64,000 nt of DNA from Berberis thunbergii (taxonomy: Eukaryota > Streptophyta > Magnoliopsida > Ranunculales > Berberidaceae): NCBI GenBank assembly GCA_003290165.1, contig QNQO01008319.1:62001-126000 (forward strand), read 5' to 3'. Below the pieces are notes generated by a model that made no database searches, was not told the DNA's origin, and saw only the letters and a list, made by a program, of their open reading frames with translations. The translations under genes were made by a program, and so were the position numbers. Below are positions 1 to 12,213 of this stretch, piece by piece. Every line of letters starts with the position of its first letter. The first letter of the stretch is position 1.

Positions 1-1859
1 TAACCGCGAGGGAGGCTCAACACTACCTGTTGGAGGTCGGGAGAACAACTATGTTTCAATCAGTCCCTCTATGGAGGCATTTGGAGTTTGTAATCATGTA
101 TGCATAAATAATTGGGAGTCGGCTTGAAATTTCTGAAAAATAGTGACAAGGAGATTTGTCGACATCAATTTTGGATTGTGATTGCATGGGTGAGCTTTGA
201 TTCACGGTTCAAAGGTGTTGGGGGCATTATTCCGACCAATCTCCGGCCTGTTCAGAGACGATCAAACTGGTATTGGTGGTTTTCGGAGAGTTATCGCCGG
301 AATTTGCTTTGTCGCAATGGCTAATGGACATGTTTCACCAGTAAGTAGTTTTTGGTCCTTTGCCAAACTGTTCCTTTTTGCAATCTCCGAACAATTTGTT
401 CACTGTTTTTGCAATTTTGGGGAGTTTAAAACGAATTTGCCAGAATTTGGGTTTCTTTAGGGGCCTCTAGAGGTCTGGACCAAATTTGGGGAGCTTCCGA
501 AGTCGCCAAGTTGTTATGCATTCTAAGCGCTTTGTCAGGTTAGAATTGAGTTTCAGAAACCCATTCCACTTAAATGAGTAGAACATCCACTTGTAAATTT
601 TGATTTATTGGTATTTCAGAGTATGCGAGTACTATTTGAGATATTGATGCATTTTGAAGGTTTGGTTTAAAAGTTAGATTTGGAAATGTTTTGTTGTAAT
701 GCCATGTGGTGTAGAAGTTTATCGAGTTAGAGGATGATACTTCGCATAATTGCGTAATTGCTGAAATTGCATAATAAACCATGATTTTCTAATTTGAGCT
801 ATTAAATAGCATTTGAGAGTGATGATATAATTGAGCAGTCATGGCATGTATTTGAGAAGTCATGTGGAATTTTGCTAGACAATATTTCCCCCCTTGTTGG
901 TTTAATGACATGTTTATGAGAGTGATATAATGATGTTGATGCTACTGAGCACTTGATTATACTCATTTAGAAAGAAGGAACCATGCCAAACCTGGAAAAG
1001 GGAGTATAGCATTTGGCATTGAGAAATGAGGCACCTGTTTAAAATATGGAACTATACCAAACTTAGCAAAGGGAGTACCACATGACCTTGAGAACATGGT
1101 GTTATCCCCACATCCAAAAGAGGAACTCCCACAGTAGCTCATACCCTAGGTACTGGTGAATCACAGGTGATGCCTAGTAGTGGAGGATGAGTTGAGATGA
1201 CTATTACGGATGCGAGGATGTTTGGGTATTTATTTGGGTTGAAGGTTTTCCACCCCGATGCGTACTTTAATATGAGATATACCAAAGATGTTTCCACGGA
1301 AGGAATGAAGTATTGTCTAAGCACATTTGAGTGTTGCATCTCATATGCATATTTACATTATGATTGAACATTCAAAATGAAAAGTAGTGGTGCATCGTTA
1401 ATTTATACTCTCCATTTGATTTGTCTTAGTCAATATATGTAGTGTTGTAGGAGGCACTGGGTGCTCATTTTTTGTCTACATGATCAACATCTGATAGGTA
1501 AGTTTGACTTGCAGATCAAGGTTTGATTTGGTTTAGTTTATTTCGTCGTGTGCTAGCAGATGCAACCATTGGCAAGTAAAATAAATGGAGAAAAAAATAT
1601 TTGAGTAGTGTCGCATCTCAGTTTTCCGAGATATTTATGTATCTTGGGAATTAGGATGTGACAATATACAAATTCAAAAACGATTGTAAGATAGGCAACA
1701 TGCATTTCATTGGTATTGACTCTGTTTCATAGGCTAACGGCTAGAAGTTTTAAGTTTTTAGGTCAATTTCATATTCATATGTTTTGCAAGAAAATACAAG
1801 TTGTCATGGTGGCAGATACATCTTCTATTTTCTGAACTCGGGCACACCATTTTATGATT
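1..1859. other. Non-coding region, probably decayed LTR-retrotransposon sequence
   Basis: No conserved protein could be read on either strand. The text resembles long gypsy (Tekay/Del-type) LTR sequence: AT-rich, with an imperfect tandem pair around 978-1030 and 1049-1100 (both read like 'accatgccaaac..aaagggagta' followed by a 'ttgagaa' segment). No LTR boundaries, primer site or target duplication could be fixed. The family assignment rests on general resemblance only. Confidence 0.3.
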
Positions 1860-2330
1860 ACCCGCCCAGATTGTAAGACTCCAAATGCACTTTCAACGTT
1901 TTTTCAAAGTATTTGTTGTTGTTTAGTGAATAATTGTTACTTGTTAGAGATAGGTTGACTGAACAATCTGAATAAGAGTTGCCCATTTAGGGTGTATCCC
2001 ATCTGAGAGATAATACCCCATGTTATATTGATTACCATTCATTTCAAATTGAATATGAGGTGTAGTACTGTTGGCTAAGTCATCAAATAAAAGAAAACTA
2101 TCTAAAATATTGATATCGTTGAGCAATCCAGCTATACCAAAGAAATGATGTCAAATCTACAATGACTCATCTACAATAGTTTCAAGTGACCCATTTACAA
2201 TGGGTTCAAGGACAATGGTTGGTTTGCTCACATGGCTTGTACGAGTTTCATGTTGAGCCACTGGTCAGCTTTTCCATCGCCAATGCATGCAATCAAACTT
2301 TTTGTTATTCCTGAAATCCTATAGTTTCTG
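1860..2330 (-). pseudogene. PIF/Harbinger transposase relic (DDE, plant transposon protein family)
   Basis: Read on the minus strand, three family blocks appear in the right order but in different frames. They are DCMHWRWK near 2305-2280, LNDINILDSFLLFD followed by YYLSDGIHPKWATLIQ at 2126-1960, and VESAFGVLQS near 1905-1875. These correspond to the conserved SLNDINVL, DGIYPKWAT and VERAFGVLQ segments of PIF/Harbinger transposases. Frameshifts and stops separate the blocks, so no functional protein is made. It is a fragment; no terminal repeats were identified around it. Two Tourist-type MITEs with TAA target duplications elsewhere in the window (4484-4813, 33994-34307) belong to the same superfamily. 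Confidence 0.75.
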
Positions 2331-2859
2331 CTTTATACATCAAACGTTGAACATCACGTCGAGTTGACTTTTAAAAAAGGGAGAGAGAGTGAGAAAATAT
2401 AAATGTGGGGTTCATGTGAGGATTCAATCGCATGAATCGTGGGGTGATGGTGTTGACAACTTGGAAAAGAAGAAAGAATATTTTTTTAAACCTTTAGATA
2501 TTTCTTGGGTCATGTAGTTAGAGTTAATCTCGAGATTATAAACCTTTAGACTTAAAATGGTGTATACTTGATCAAAACACTTGTTGGCTAACAAGTCTTT
2601 TGACTCTTGACTAATTGGAAGATTAGTTTTGTGGGTGCAATATTTGTTTTTGACAGGGGAAGGGGAGTACTAATTACAATTATGTTTTGAGGGGCATTGT
2701 AAAAAACATAAAAAACAGTCGTTGTTGACCGTGTGGTAAAAAACCCCACGCCTCGGGCTTTCCATGGATATTGAAGATGGATATGAGATATATAAGGTTT
2801 ATCAATATGGTTGGAGTGCCCATGTGGATAAAATATGGATAGTTTTAGCTTTAGGTCAT

Positions 2860-3925
2860 CCCCATTAGAGATTTTTCAGTGCACAGTGTCTAACTGGTAG
2901 ACAAGGGTAAGTACAGGTCGATCTCACAAGGACTGTGTTTGCATTTAAATTTCAAAGTTGACTTAAACTAATTTAAATGGGGGTTACATCAATCAAAATA
3001 TCTAAACTAAAAATCAAAATAAAAAGTTTTTAAGAATATGAGAAGGGAAACCAAGGCATTGAATCCACCAATTCAGTTTTTCAAGTTATTTTAATATAAC
3101 TTATTATTTTCTAAAACGAGAAGCTTTAGGGATGAGAATTCCTTGCTTGCATCGATGATAGCTTCAGGGAGCGCGCGACAGGACATTGGATGGCGGAGGG
3201 GAAGTCGGTGGGACTGTCCGGCGTGCGTGGTGCTCGGTGATAGCGGCTCGCGAGCTCTGCTTCGTGGCGGTGATGGTGGCTCGCGTTGCTGAAGAAGAAT
3301 AACAAATAGAGAAAGAGAGATGGGAGAGAGGATGAGAACGGGCGAGAGAAACAAGGGGCGGTGCTCCCTGTTTTTGCTCCTGTCGCGGTGGTTGTATTGT
3401 GCTACTTGTGACAGTGAGAACAGGAGATGGAGTTGTGTGTGTGGTTGCTAGCGAGGACAGGGAGGTGAGGACGTGATGTTAAAACAGGGAGATGGAGAGG
3501 AACGTGACGGCTGCGAGGGAGGAAAACAAGGATGTGCTCCCTGTTCCTCACTGTTTTGTGCGAGGTGGTGATAGTGATGGCGTCTGATGGTGGTGGCGGC
3601 TGTGTTGAAACGTGGAGAATATGGTATGGGGGTTGTTGGCTGGGATAACCCCCAAAGTGGGGAAGAAAAGAGAGAAGAACCCCCAGAGAAATTAGGGCTA
3701 TTGGGTTTTATAGAAAATTAGGGTAATTGTGTTGGGTTAGCTGCACCCCCGTCTCCGCTCGTCAATACCAAATTGCTTATTATCACCTCGAACTTCGCAT
3801 TAATCCGTTAACGCTCTGAATCCTGAAAAATATAAAAATTTAAATAATTAATATAAAATAGATTGTCAAAGTGAATAACAAATATAAATTAGGTGGTATT
3901 ATGTGTAATAATTAGGTGAATATCA
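2860..3925 (-). repeat. Diverged solo LTR related to the Tat/Athila-type LTRs at 19195 and 25875
   Basis: Shared blocks in the same order as the 1.9-kb LTRs further right: 'gtctaactggtagac' plus 'aagtacaggtcgat' near 2888-2923; 'aaacgagaagctttaggga' with 'ccttgcttgc' near 3113-3150; a GC-rich middle (3160-3650); and an end 'taataattaggtgaatatca' near 3925. No internal element sequence or second LTR is attached, so it is a solo or truncated LTR. The left boundary is approximate and no target duplication was found. Confidence 0.6.
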
Positions 3926-3947
3926 GTACATGTAATGTAGAATATAC

Positions 3948-4340
3948 TAGGGCTGAAAATCGAACCGACGGTTCGGTTTTTCACCTAAACCGTGAACCGA
4001 ACCGACTTAGGTCGGTTTTAAAATTTTCAAACCGAAACCGAACCGATTCTAATTTATGCAAACCGTAACCGAATAAAATCAAACCAAAACCGAAATAAAA
4101 CCGAACCGACCGACTATTTTAAACATATTGTATTATTTATATATAAAATATATATTATTTATTATATATATTCGATCGGTTCGGTTTGATCGGTTAAAAT
4201 CACATAGAAACCGAAAACCAAACCGACCACTTCGGTTTTAAATTTTTTAAAACCGAAACCGATCCAAACCGAACCAATCGATTCGGTTTAGATCGATTCG
4301 GTCGGTTTAATCGATTTGATCGGTTTTTTGTTCAGCCCTA
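3948..4340. mobile_element. Non-autonomous hAT element (393 bp), rich in CCGAACCGA repeats
   Basis: The ends are TAGGGCTGAA...TTCAGCCCTA, flanked by a perfect 8-bp direct repeat GAATATAC (3940-3947 and 4341-4348), the hAT signature. The interior is built from many copies of short motifs such as aaccgaaccga on one side and their complement cggttcggt on the other, giving strong folding potential. No coding capacity. Confidence 0.85.
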
Positions 4341-4483
4341 GAATATACTATTGGTTAATTAGGACTCGAAATTACATATGATGTGCAATATACGGTTGGT
4401 AATTAGGACCTTGGCTAAACAAAGACAGTGTCACTAGTTGAAGTGAAAGGGTCCCATCCCAGTCATATAAGATCTTATATTAA

Positions 4484-4813
4484 GGGTGTGTTTGGTTGCA
4501 TGGAATCCTATGCCATGTGAATTTATGAGGGGATCACTATATTTTAGGCTAAATTGATATATCACTCCACATCCACCATTTGGTTTTGTGATCAATGGTG
4601 GAAATGAAAGTCCCATGAACATGGGAATCACATGCCTTGGGGGGGCCAAGGAGTGAGATTCTCATGTTTATGAGACTTTCATTCCCACCATTGATCACAA
4701 AATCAAATGGTGGTCAAATGGTAAATATGAAATGATATATCAATTTAGCCTAAAATGTAGTGGTCCCCTCATGAATTTCCATGACATAGGATTCCATGCA
4801 ACCAAACACACCC
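4484..4813. mobile_element. Tourist-type (PIF/Harbinger) MITE, 330 bp
   Basis: Terminal inverted repeats begin GGGTGTGTTTGGTTGCATGG and end with its complement at 4794-4813. The flanking target duplication is TAA (4481-4483 and 4814-4816). The inner halves are also complementary, so the whole element folds back. A second copy of the family is at 33994-34307. Confidence 0.85.
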
Positions 4814-5112
4814 TAAGAGTAATCTGCTAAGGTCAACATCAATAATAAAATGGTATAAGAAGTAGGCAAAGTCGTTCAACCTTCAAAGCCCCCATAGGAG
4901 ACTAGACAACCACCCAAAGTTGACCTAAATAGACAATAGCACCCTTACAATTATCCAATATTTACTTAATTTTAGTTGGTAATGGTGAGATCTCCCTCCA
5001 TATGAGAAGACTACTTTGGTTGTCTTGAGCCTATCACCTCACCAAGCTGTAGCAACTAATGGGAACCCTCATCCAACAAGATCAATGAAATAGGAGCTTT
5101 GCTACAGAGCGA

Positions 5113-5272
5113 GGGAGGGAGCGAGGGAAAGGGGGCGAGGGATGGGTGGTAACCACCCATTCGCCTCGAGATAATTGCATCAAATTTGAGATGTGCGATG
5201 ACGATCATCTCGAGGTGGATGGGTGACTTTCACCCCTCCCTCGCTCCCTCCCTCGTTCCCTCCCTCGACCTC
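5113..5272. mobile_element. Short GAGGGA-rich hairpin element
   Basis: Left arm is repeats of gagggagcgaggga, right arm is the complement (ccctcgctccctccctcg), with a TCTCGAG-containing centre. Related hairpins or half-copies lie near 27872, 36284, 53787, 54150 and 56700. The 36284 copy has a 9-bp target duplication, which points to a Mutator-like MITE family. Confidence 0.6.
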
Positions 5273-6282
5273 TAGAATTTTCCATGAAATAGATTAAGAA
5301 CATCTATCAATTATAGATAACTTTGCCCTTACTTTGTTTTTTATTGATAAGAAAGTCTTGTGCGCATTCACTGAAAATGACTCAAGATTTATCATAAAAG
5401 GATGGCTTGGACTAACTGAGAGTAAGTCATAGCTAATTGGACCTAATGTATGCATGTGTCGAAATATGCTATTGATGATGACATTTTAAGATCCAGATCT
5501 ATGCATGATCAGTGGTAGAGCCAGAATTTCATCAAGGACGGCAAAGTGATACAAAGCATGAAATAATTTAACAACATTTATTGGCATGAATCTTGAGTTA
5601 TATTATACAATATTTATTTGCATGAAAAAGGACAATCTAACAAATTTCAGATAATTAGAACCCACTTACACCATGTACTACAAAGGATTTTCATAATTGA
5701 AGGGACGGACAATTTCAAAAGTGTGATAAATAGAAGGGTGCAATCTTAACAAATCTCAAACAAAATTGGAACTCACTTAGACCATGTACGGTAAAAGATT
5801 TTCAAAATTGAGGGGGGCAACTGCCCCTTGGGCTCTATGTGGTTTCGCCATTGTGCATAATAGTACATATTTGAAAGATTCCCCATTTGTGCAAAGTGCA
5901 AGAATACCACCCTGAGCCCCAACACTAAGCAAATGTCCTTTTGTACATTGCTTTCATGTATAATAAATTACTTAATTTGATGATTTGATTATTTTATGTA
6001 CAATTCGTAGATAAACATGTTTCCTTTGTACATTGCTTTCATGCTACACCATCGGCGTAATGATTCTATTATTATAACTCTTATAATTGGCTAATTAAGT
6101 GCATGTTAAATTGCGGTTTATTCATTTCCGATATGACCATCAAACTTCAAATCTCCCTAAAATTAAGTAAACCATTTGATCCATCTCCCAAATATTTAAT
6201 GCAAAATCTTTCAGTCGATATCCTTGAAGCCTAAAAATAATATTTTCCAAATTTTGACTTAAAAAGGTCAATAATGGCTACT
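5273..6282. other. Intergenic, nothing recognised
   Basis: AT-rich sequence. There is one imperfect internal duplication: 'caatctaacaaatttcagataattag' near 5634 and 'caatcttaacaaatctcaaacaaaattgg' near 5740, each followed by 'aactcacttagaccatgtac'-type text. No conserved coding segment, RNA gene or complete mobile element seen. Confidence 0.4.
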
Positions 6283-8083
6283 ATTTCAAAAGGTGACTGT
6301 TAAATAACATCACCACTTATATTGATGAAAACCACAACTCACCAATTTTTTGAATTTACTAAAAGATACCACCACTATATAAACAAAAAAAACCCTAACC
6401 CTAATCCCTCTTCTCCTTTATCCTTGTCTTCTTCATCAACCCCACCATCACCACCTCTCATCCTCCTCCTCCTCCTCTCATCCCACATCCTCCTCTCATC
6501 CCACATCCTCTCATCTTTTTCTTTATATCTATTTTTTTTCTCTTTCTCCCTCTGGCGTGGTGGTGGTAGTATAATTATGGCTAGATGGTGGTGAAAGGGA
6601 GGAGGAGAAGAAGGTGGCGATGGCTTCCTTTTGTTTGTTTTTTTTTTTCCTTCTTCTCCCTGTGGTGTGGTGGTGGTGATGGTATGGTGGAGGTTAGGTG
6701 ATGGTGAAGGGGAAGAGGAGGAGGACATGGTGGCGGTGTGTTCCTTTTTTGCTTTTGTTTTTTTCTCTCATTGTTGCGTGGTGGTGGTGAAGGGGAGGAG
6801 GAGGGGGATAGGCTCCTCGTTTTTTTTCTTTTTTTTTCTCCCTGTTACATGGTGGTGAGATGGTGGTAAAGGGAGGGCGGGTGGCGATGGCCTTCTCCTC
6901 CTCTTTTTTCCTCTCCATGTTGTATGGTAGAGGTGGCGAAGTGGCGGAGAAGGGAGGGAGGAAGGGTGGCAGTGGCCTTCTCATTCTCTTTATTTAATTT
7001 TTTATTTTTATTTCTGCCATCCTGGCGGTCCACACTCTGAAATTGAAATGGGTCATTCGCAACGGCTCATGCGAATATGGTAATTGCATGCGTATGTGCC
7101 GCTGTGATGGGGTTCTTCTACTTGCATGGGCCACTGCGATTAACACATTTCTGTCATTTACATTGTTTCTTCCTCATTTTGTGCACACTTTCAAATTGTT
7201 GGTAATCATCCCTTTTTCGTGCTATTGATTTTATTTCTAATGTGTTTGTTGTTGATTGATTTTAAATGAGTATTTCTCAAATTCCCATTTGTGTTTGTTA
7301 ATTTATTATATTTTGTTTGAGGAACGATCGTGATGGCGAAGATTAAAGAAAAAGGAGGAGGCCACCGCCACCCCTCCTCTTCTCCTTCACCACCACCTCG
7401 CCCTCCTTCACCACCACCTCGCCACCACCACCATGCAACAGGGAGAGAACAAAAAAAAGGAGGCCACCTCTCTTCCTCATCCTTTTCCCCAACACCACCA
7501 CCATCGCCACATCTCCCTCACCACCACCACCTCGCCATCGCTAAGGAGAAAAAAGATGAGGATAAGAAGAAAAAAAAGGGAGGACTCCTCCCCTTCACCA
7601 CCACCGCCATCTCACCATCACTACCACCACCACCACCACCACCTTGCCATTGCCAAATAGGAAAAAAACAGAGGAGGAGAATAAGAAAAATGGGAGGAGG
7701 TGGGACACCACTACCTCTCATTCCCTTTATCATCACCACCTTGCCACTGCCAAGGTGAAAAAAAAGGAGGAGGAGAAGAAGAAAAAATGGGAGGAAGTGG
7801 GATAACGTCGCCGCCACCACCTCGCCACGGCTAAGGAGAAACAAAAGAATAAAAAGAAGAAGATAGGAGGAGGTGGGATGAAGGAGGTGGTGGTGAAGAA
7901 GAAGAAGAAAAAGAGGTGGCGACGGTGGTTAATGGAGAAGAGAGGGAGAGAGGAGAAGAAAGCGAGAAAAAATGAATTAAAATTAGGGTTTATTTATTTA
8001 TTTATTGATTGTGTGTTCCAACGGGTAATGGTGACAGTGTCTATCAGGAGAAGTGATGTGTTATTTAGCGGCAGCCATTCCAA
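6283..8083. mobile_element. Large foldback (MULE-like) element with purine/pyrimidine-biased arms
   Basis: The left end reads 'actgttaaataacatcacc' (near 6295); the right end is its approximate complement, ending in 'tgatgtgttatttagcggc' near 8070. Inside, a left arm (about 6400-7000) of ggtggtggtgaaggggagg and ctccctgt blocks is mirrored by a right arm (about 7330-7960) of caccaccacc, acagggag and aaggaggag blocks. The unique loop is about 7000-7330. Long low-complexity open frames on both strands (Pro/His/Ser-rich or Lys/Arg-rich) are consequences of this composition, not genes. No target duplication could be fixed, so the ends are approximate. Confidence 0.5.
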
Positions 8084-8541
8084 AATACACACATTGTGAA
8101 TGAATGTCTAGATGTCTAGAACATGGGAATCAATCAGTCCCATTTGAATTTCTGTCTTAAAAAGGGTTCGCTCAACGTGGCTAATCTGATCTTATAAGAG
8201 CAAATCCAGAGGCACTTTCGTTAATTCCTCTCATTCGGAGGGTATTAACAACATTTCAAACCAGATGACAGCGAAATAGAGAGAGAGCCTTCTTTGTCTT
8301 CCCTTCGCAGCAAACTATCTGTACGCTCTCTCTCTAAATAAAATGAAAAAAATATTCTCGCAAATTTCAATCTCTCGCAAATTTCAATCTCTCGCCTCAT
8401 CTTTTAGACCAGGAGAGCGAGAGAGAGAACGAAAACCAAACCTCACCAAACCATTTGTCTTCGCTGTCGATCGATCTCTCCCGTCTCTCTTTCATTCCCT
8501 ATCTCTGCAACTTCTAGGGTTAGGGTTTGTGAAAGAAGAAG
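8084..8541 (+). promoter_or_regulatory. Upstream region and likely 5' UTR of the VAMP gene
   Basis: Contains a TATAAGAG candidate at 8193-8200. A strongly CT/GA-rich stretch (8280-8530, with ctctctctc and gagagagaga runs) is typical of plant core promoters and leaders. No initiator or transcript evidence is available. Confidence 0.35.
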
Positions 8542-11500
8542 ATGGGACAGCAGACTCTGATCTACAGTTTCGTTGCGAGAGGAACGGTGATCCTCGCCGA
8601 GTACACCGAATTCACAGGGAATTTCACCAGTATTGCTTCTCAATGCCTTCAAAAGCTCCCCGCCAGCAACAACAAGTTCACCTACAACTGCGATAGTCAC
8701 ACCTTCAATTACCTTGTTGAGGACGGCTTCAGTAAGCTTTTAATCCCATCTGCCCATCTACTTTTAGTTTCTTGATTCGATCTGTATGTTTCTTTGATCT
8801 GATTAGGGTTTCAACGATCTTTTCTCTCATTTTGTGCGAAATTTGTTTCGATTGCTTTGATCTCGTGGTTTTTTGTTCGTTTCTTTGATTCTGAATCGAT
8901 CGGTGATCCGAGAGATGAAGTTGTACGTAATCCGATTGTTACTGGTTCAGATTTCAGATCGTTGTTTATTTTGAAATTTCTCAGTAGTATCTATGTTGTG
9001 AAGGTTAGATCTATTTGTGGATCAGAGAATGGTTTCGGAGAAAAAAAAATACGACGTCATTGTTTCTAATTTGGTATCCAAATTGAATGTTACTTGAAGA
9101 ACATGGTGATTATTTGGACTTTCCCTTGACGAAAGTACTTTGAAAGGTAGTTCTGATTTGGAAACGTGTTTTCTTTGACGTTGTGCATCATTTTACCACA
9201 TCAGATTATACTATTTTGTATCAGTGGCTATTTTAATTGTAATTATGTTTATACTTCATTTGAGAAAGCATCATTGGCTAGGAACTCTTATAATGTTGTC
9301 TGATGAAAATACAAGCACGGGAGTTGGATGTCAAATGATATTTATGTCATATGTTGTTTCAGAAATTCTAGCCAGCCTGGCCACCTGGCCTGGTTTGCCG
9401 CTGGTGGGTCAATTTTACATTTTTGTCCCTCCTCCAAAAAGTGTTTGTGGTTGTGTTTTAAAGAGGAGGGACAAAAAGTGTAAAATTGCTCCACCCAAGC
9501 GGGCAAACCAGGCCGGGCTGGCTAGAATTACTCATTTTGCTTTGATTCGCACTATTAGTATATTGCTGTGGCAACTGGTTTTTGTAATAATTCATGTATT
9601 GTCTCTGGTAGTTCATATTTTTTCATACCTATTTGTGTTATTATAAGAATATTTTATGCGTTTACTTAAGACTTTCATGTATCTGCTCTCTCTTTTTAAC
9701 TACAATTAGCTACTTTGAATGTGAGTTGTTCTTGATTTGATCAAATTATTTTTCTAAAGCTGTTTTGAGCTTTAAGGGATGAAACTTCAGTGAGTCCTGT
9801 GGGCTCCATATCTGAGGCAACCACAGGTGCCAGTCCATTGAAGCCTACTGCCCCTTGGAGCCTGTAAAAAATTACTTTGAGGAATATTGCTTGTAACTCA
9901 ATGAAGTTTCTGGCTGCAATAACTGCCCCATCTACAAATTGCAGAGAGCTTTGATTAGACTTGTATGCCCTAGTATTTATCTTGGGTGCTGACTTTGTGC
10001 TTGTTTGATAATTTCCACCTTATAATGTGTCCGGTTACTGCGGTATACCTTTATGTATGTTGTGTTTGAGTGCCTTATGCATTTAAGAAGCACCTTGAAG
10101 TTTTTAAATGTGTCTGATCCTTCATGTCTCATTTGTGCCTTTTCATAAATTTCTATTCTTGTCATACTTCTGCGAAGCTTCAAAAGTGATTTAGAAATGC
10201 CATGAAGAATGTTTCTTTTAGATGATATATTGCGTGGGACAAATTAAAACCACTAAATATTTTTCTTTTATGCAGTTACAAACCCCTCCCCCATCTTTTG
10301 ATCCCCATTCTTGCAACCAAGGGGTCTGGAGTATTTGGTTTTGTTTTAATAATTTCATTATTTCGCTGAATGTCTGGACTATGGATGTTATTTTGGCAAG
10401 AGAAACATGTTTGGTTTGTGCTTTATGGCATTCAGATTTAGGATTTCTTATTTTATTTATTTTAAAATTGTATTTAATTTTATTATATTTAGGAAATCAT
10501 CCAGGGTGTGTTGATTTCTCATGACATTTTCAAAAATTTCATTTACTCGTATATTCCTATTTGATAAATTTTTAGTAGGCTGGAGATGCTGTATGTTTGT
10601 AAGTTCTAGAAAATTTCAAAAATTGTCAGAGGGAAGTTCTAATTTTTCTTTTGATGAATATGCAAATAAATGTCAATATTCTTGTCTTTCTTTTGGGTCA
10701 TGAATGAGTCCCATTGGCGGGGGAAGGGGGTTTTTAAATGTTATTATTCTTTTTTGTTATTTTTCATTAAAATTCATGGTTTATGTGCATGTTGAATATC
10801 TCATTTCTTTATCTGCTGATATATTGACTTGCTTTTGAATGAAGTACAGTTCAACTGATGGATGCAATGTTCAATGCCCCAAAAAGGTGGAACCAACATT
10901 TTGATTGTATCTTTATTATTTGTGCTGCAGCCTATTGTGTAGTTGCAGTCGAATCTGCTGGAAGGCAAGTTCCCCATTGCTTTCTTGGAGCGTGTTAAGG
11001 ATGATTTCAACAAGAGATATGGAGGTGGGAAAGCTGCAACCGCTGTTGCCAATAGTCTGAACAAGGAGTTTGGGTAAATTTTCTGTGCAACTTTTATGGG
11101 ATTCTCTTCTTTTGTACGGTAACAGTTTTGAGAATATCTTTTGGTTTTTTTAGGTCAAAACTGAAGGAGCATATGCAGTATTGCGTGGATCATCCAGAGG
11201 AGATTAGCAAGCTTGCGAAGGTGAAGGCTCAGGTGTCTGAAGTGAAGGGAGTGATGATGGAAAATATTGAAAAGGTAAAATGAGGGTGATTGGTCTCCTT
11301 CTTGTAGTTTACCTTCTCAAGTCGATGCTTCCTTGATAACTTGTCTTGCCATGCATACACATTTCAAAATTTTAAAAAGTAATATAGATATACGACACTT
11401 TTTTTTTTTTTTTTTAATTTTAAAATAATTCATTTTATTTTAATTAAATTTTTTTTTCCTATTGGTCAATAAGACTAACTAGTGTAACATTGCATCCTCA

Positions 11501-12213
11501 TGCAGGTTCTTGACCGTGGTGAGAAAATTGAGCTTCTGGTGGACAAAACAGAGAATCTCCGTTCACAGGTTAGTGGTGGCATGTACTGTTTTTCTTTTGC
11601 TATTTTGTCTCCTTTTTGGTAATACTCTCAGAGCAGCTTTCTATTTAAGTCTTGTAGAGATCCCTCCTTTGGAGTATATGGTTAAGGCAAAGGGGTTGTG
11701 GGTGTGTGTTGGGGTGGGGGATTATGATGGTCAACACTCACACTCAAGTGTTGCTGTAGAATGCCATAATTAATTGGGAATAAAGAGGCTACTGATCTTA
11801 TTTTGTTTCTGTCACAACATCAATATAGCTTACCTAAAAGGGCCAGTATGACCAAAATATGATGGCTGCCACGTGGTCCATGTCATAACAGAGGACCTTT
11901 AGTCCCATCGAGGAAAAAAAGGATTGTCGCGACCCAGATTGGATGTGTTGACTTACAATGATCATTTGGTTCTCTCCTTTAAAATTTTTTATTTATTTAT
12001 TTATAATATTTATAGTTTCTGTGGGCATTATGTTGATGATATGTATGAATGCTCTACTCGTTTCAGGCACAAGATTTCCGACAACAGGGAACCAAGATGA
12101 GAAGAAAGATGTGGCTACAGAATATGAAGATAAAGCTGATTGTATTGGGTATTCTTGTCGCCTTGATTCTTATCATCGTCCTCTCTGTTTGTGGTGGCTT
12201 CAAATGTACTTAG
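8542..12213 (+). CDS. VAMP721/722-type R-SNARE (longin VAMP7 family), with a one-base frameshift in exon 2
   Basis: Vesicle-membrane R-SNARE for Golgi/TGN-to-plasma-membrane secretion. Exons: 8542-8731, 10931-11073, 11154-11274, 11506-11568, 12067-12213, all with GT-AG introns. Exons 1-2 encode the longin domain (starts [20 protein letters not shown]). Exons 3-5 hold the SNARE coiled coil, with the zero-layer Arg in [14 protein letters not shown]. The C-terminal membrane anchor is a run of Leu/Ile/Val ending SVCGGFKCT. If the reading frame were continuous the product would be 220 residues, matching the usual 219-221. Odd: exon 2 has CCCC (10972-10975) where the conserved frame needs CCC. From there the literal frame reaches TAA within nine codons, while the +1 frame continues perfect family sequence to the end. 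No splice alternative repairs it. This is either an assembly or polishing error or a recent lesion; all other exons look under selection. Confidence 0.9.
9364..9529. mobile_element. Foldback MITE in VAMP intron 1
   Basis: Begins aattctagccagc and ends with the complement gctggctagaatt. Inner blocks also pair (tggcctggtttgcc with ggcaaaccaggcc; ttttgtccctcctc with gaggagggacaaaa). The 166-bp hairpin would be transcribed in the intron. No clear target duplication beyond the AT-rich edge. Confidence 0.7.

Noticed and set aside
6322..7844. Several open frames of 70-140 codons on both strands rich in Pro/His/Ser or Lys/Arg
   Set aside because: They follow from purine/pyrimidine-biased repeats in the foldback element and have no domain or conservation signal.
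10931..11073. Alternative splicing as the cause of the VAMP frame break
   Set aside because: Family sequence is continuous on both sides of the CCCC run within one exon, and no alternative GT or AG restores the frame without losing conserved residues.
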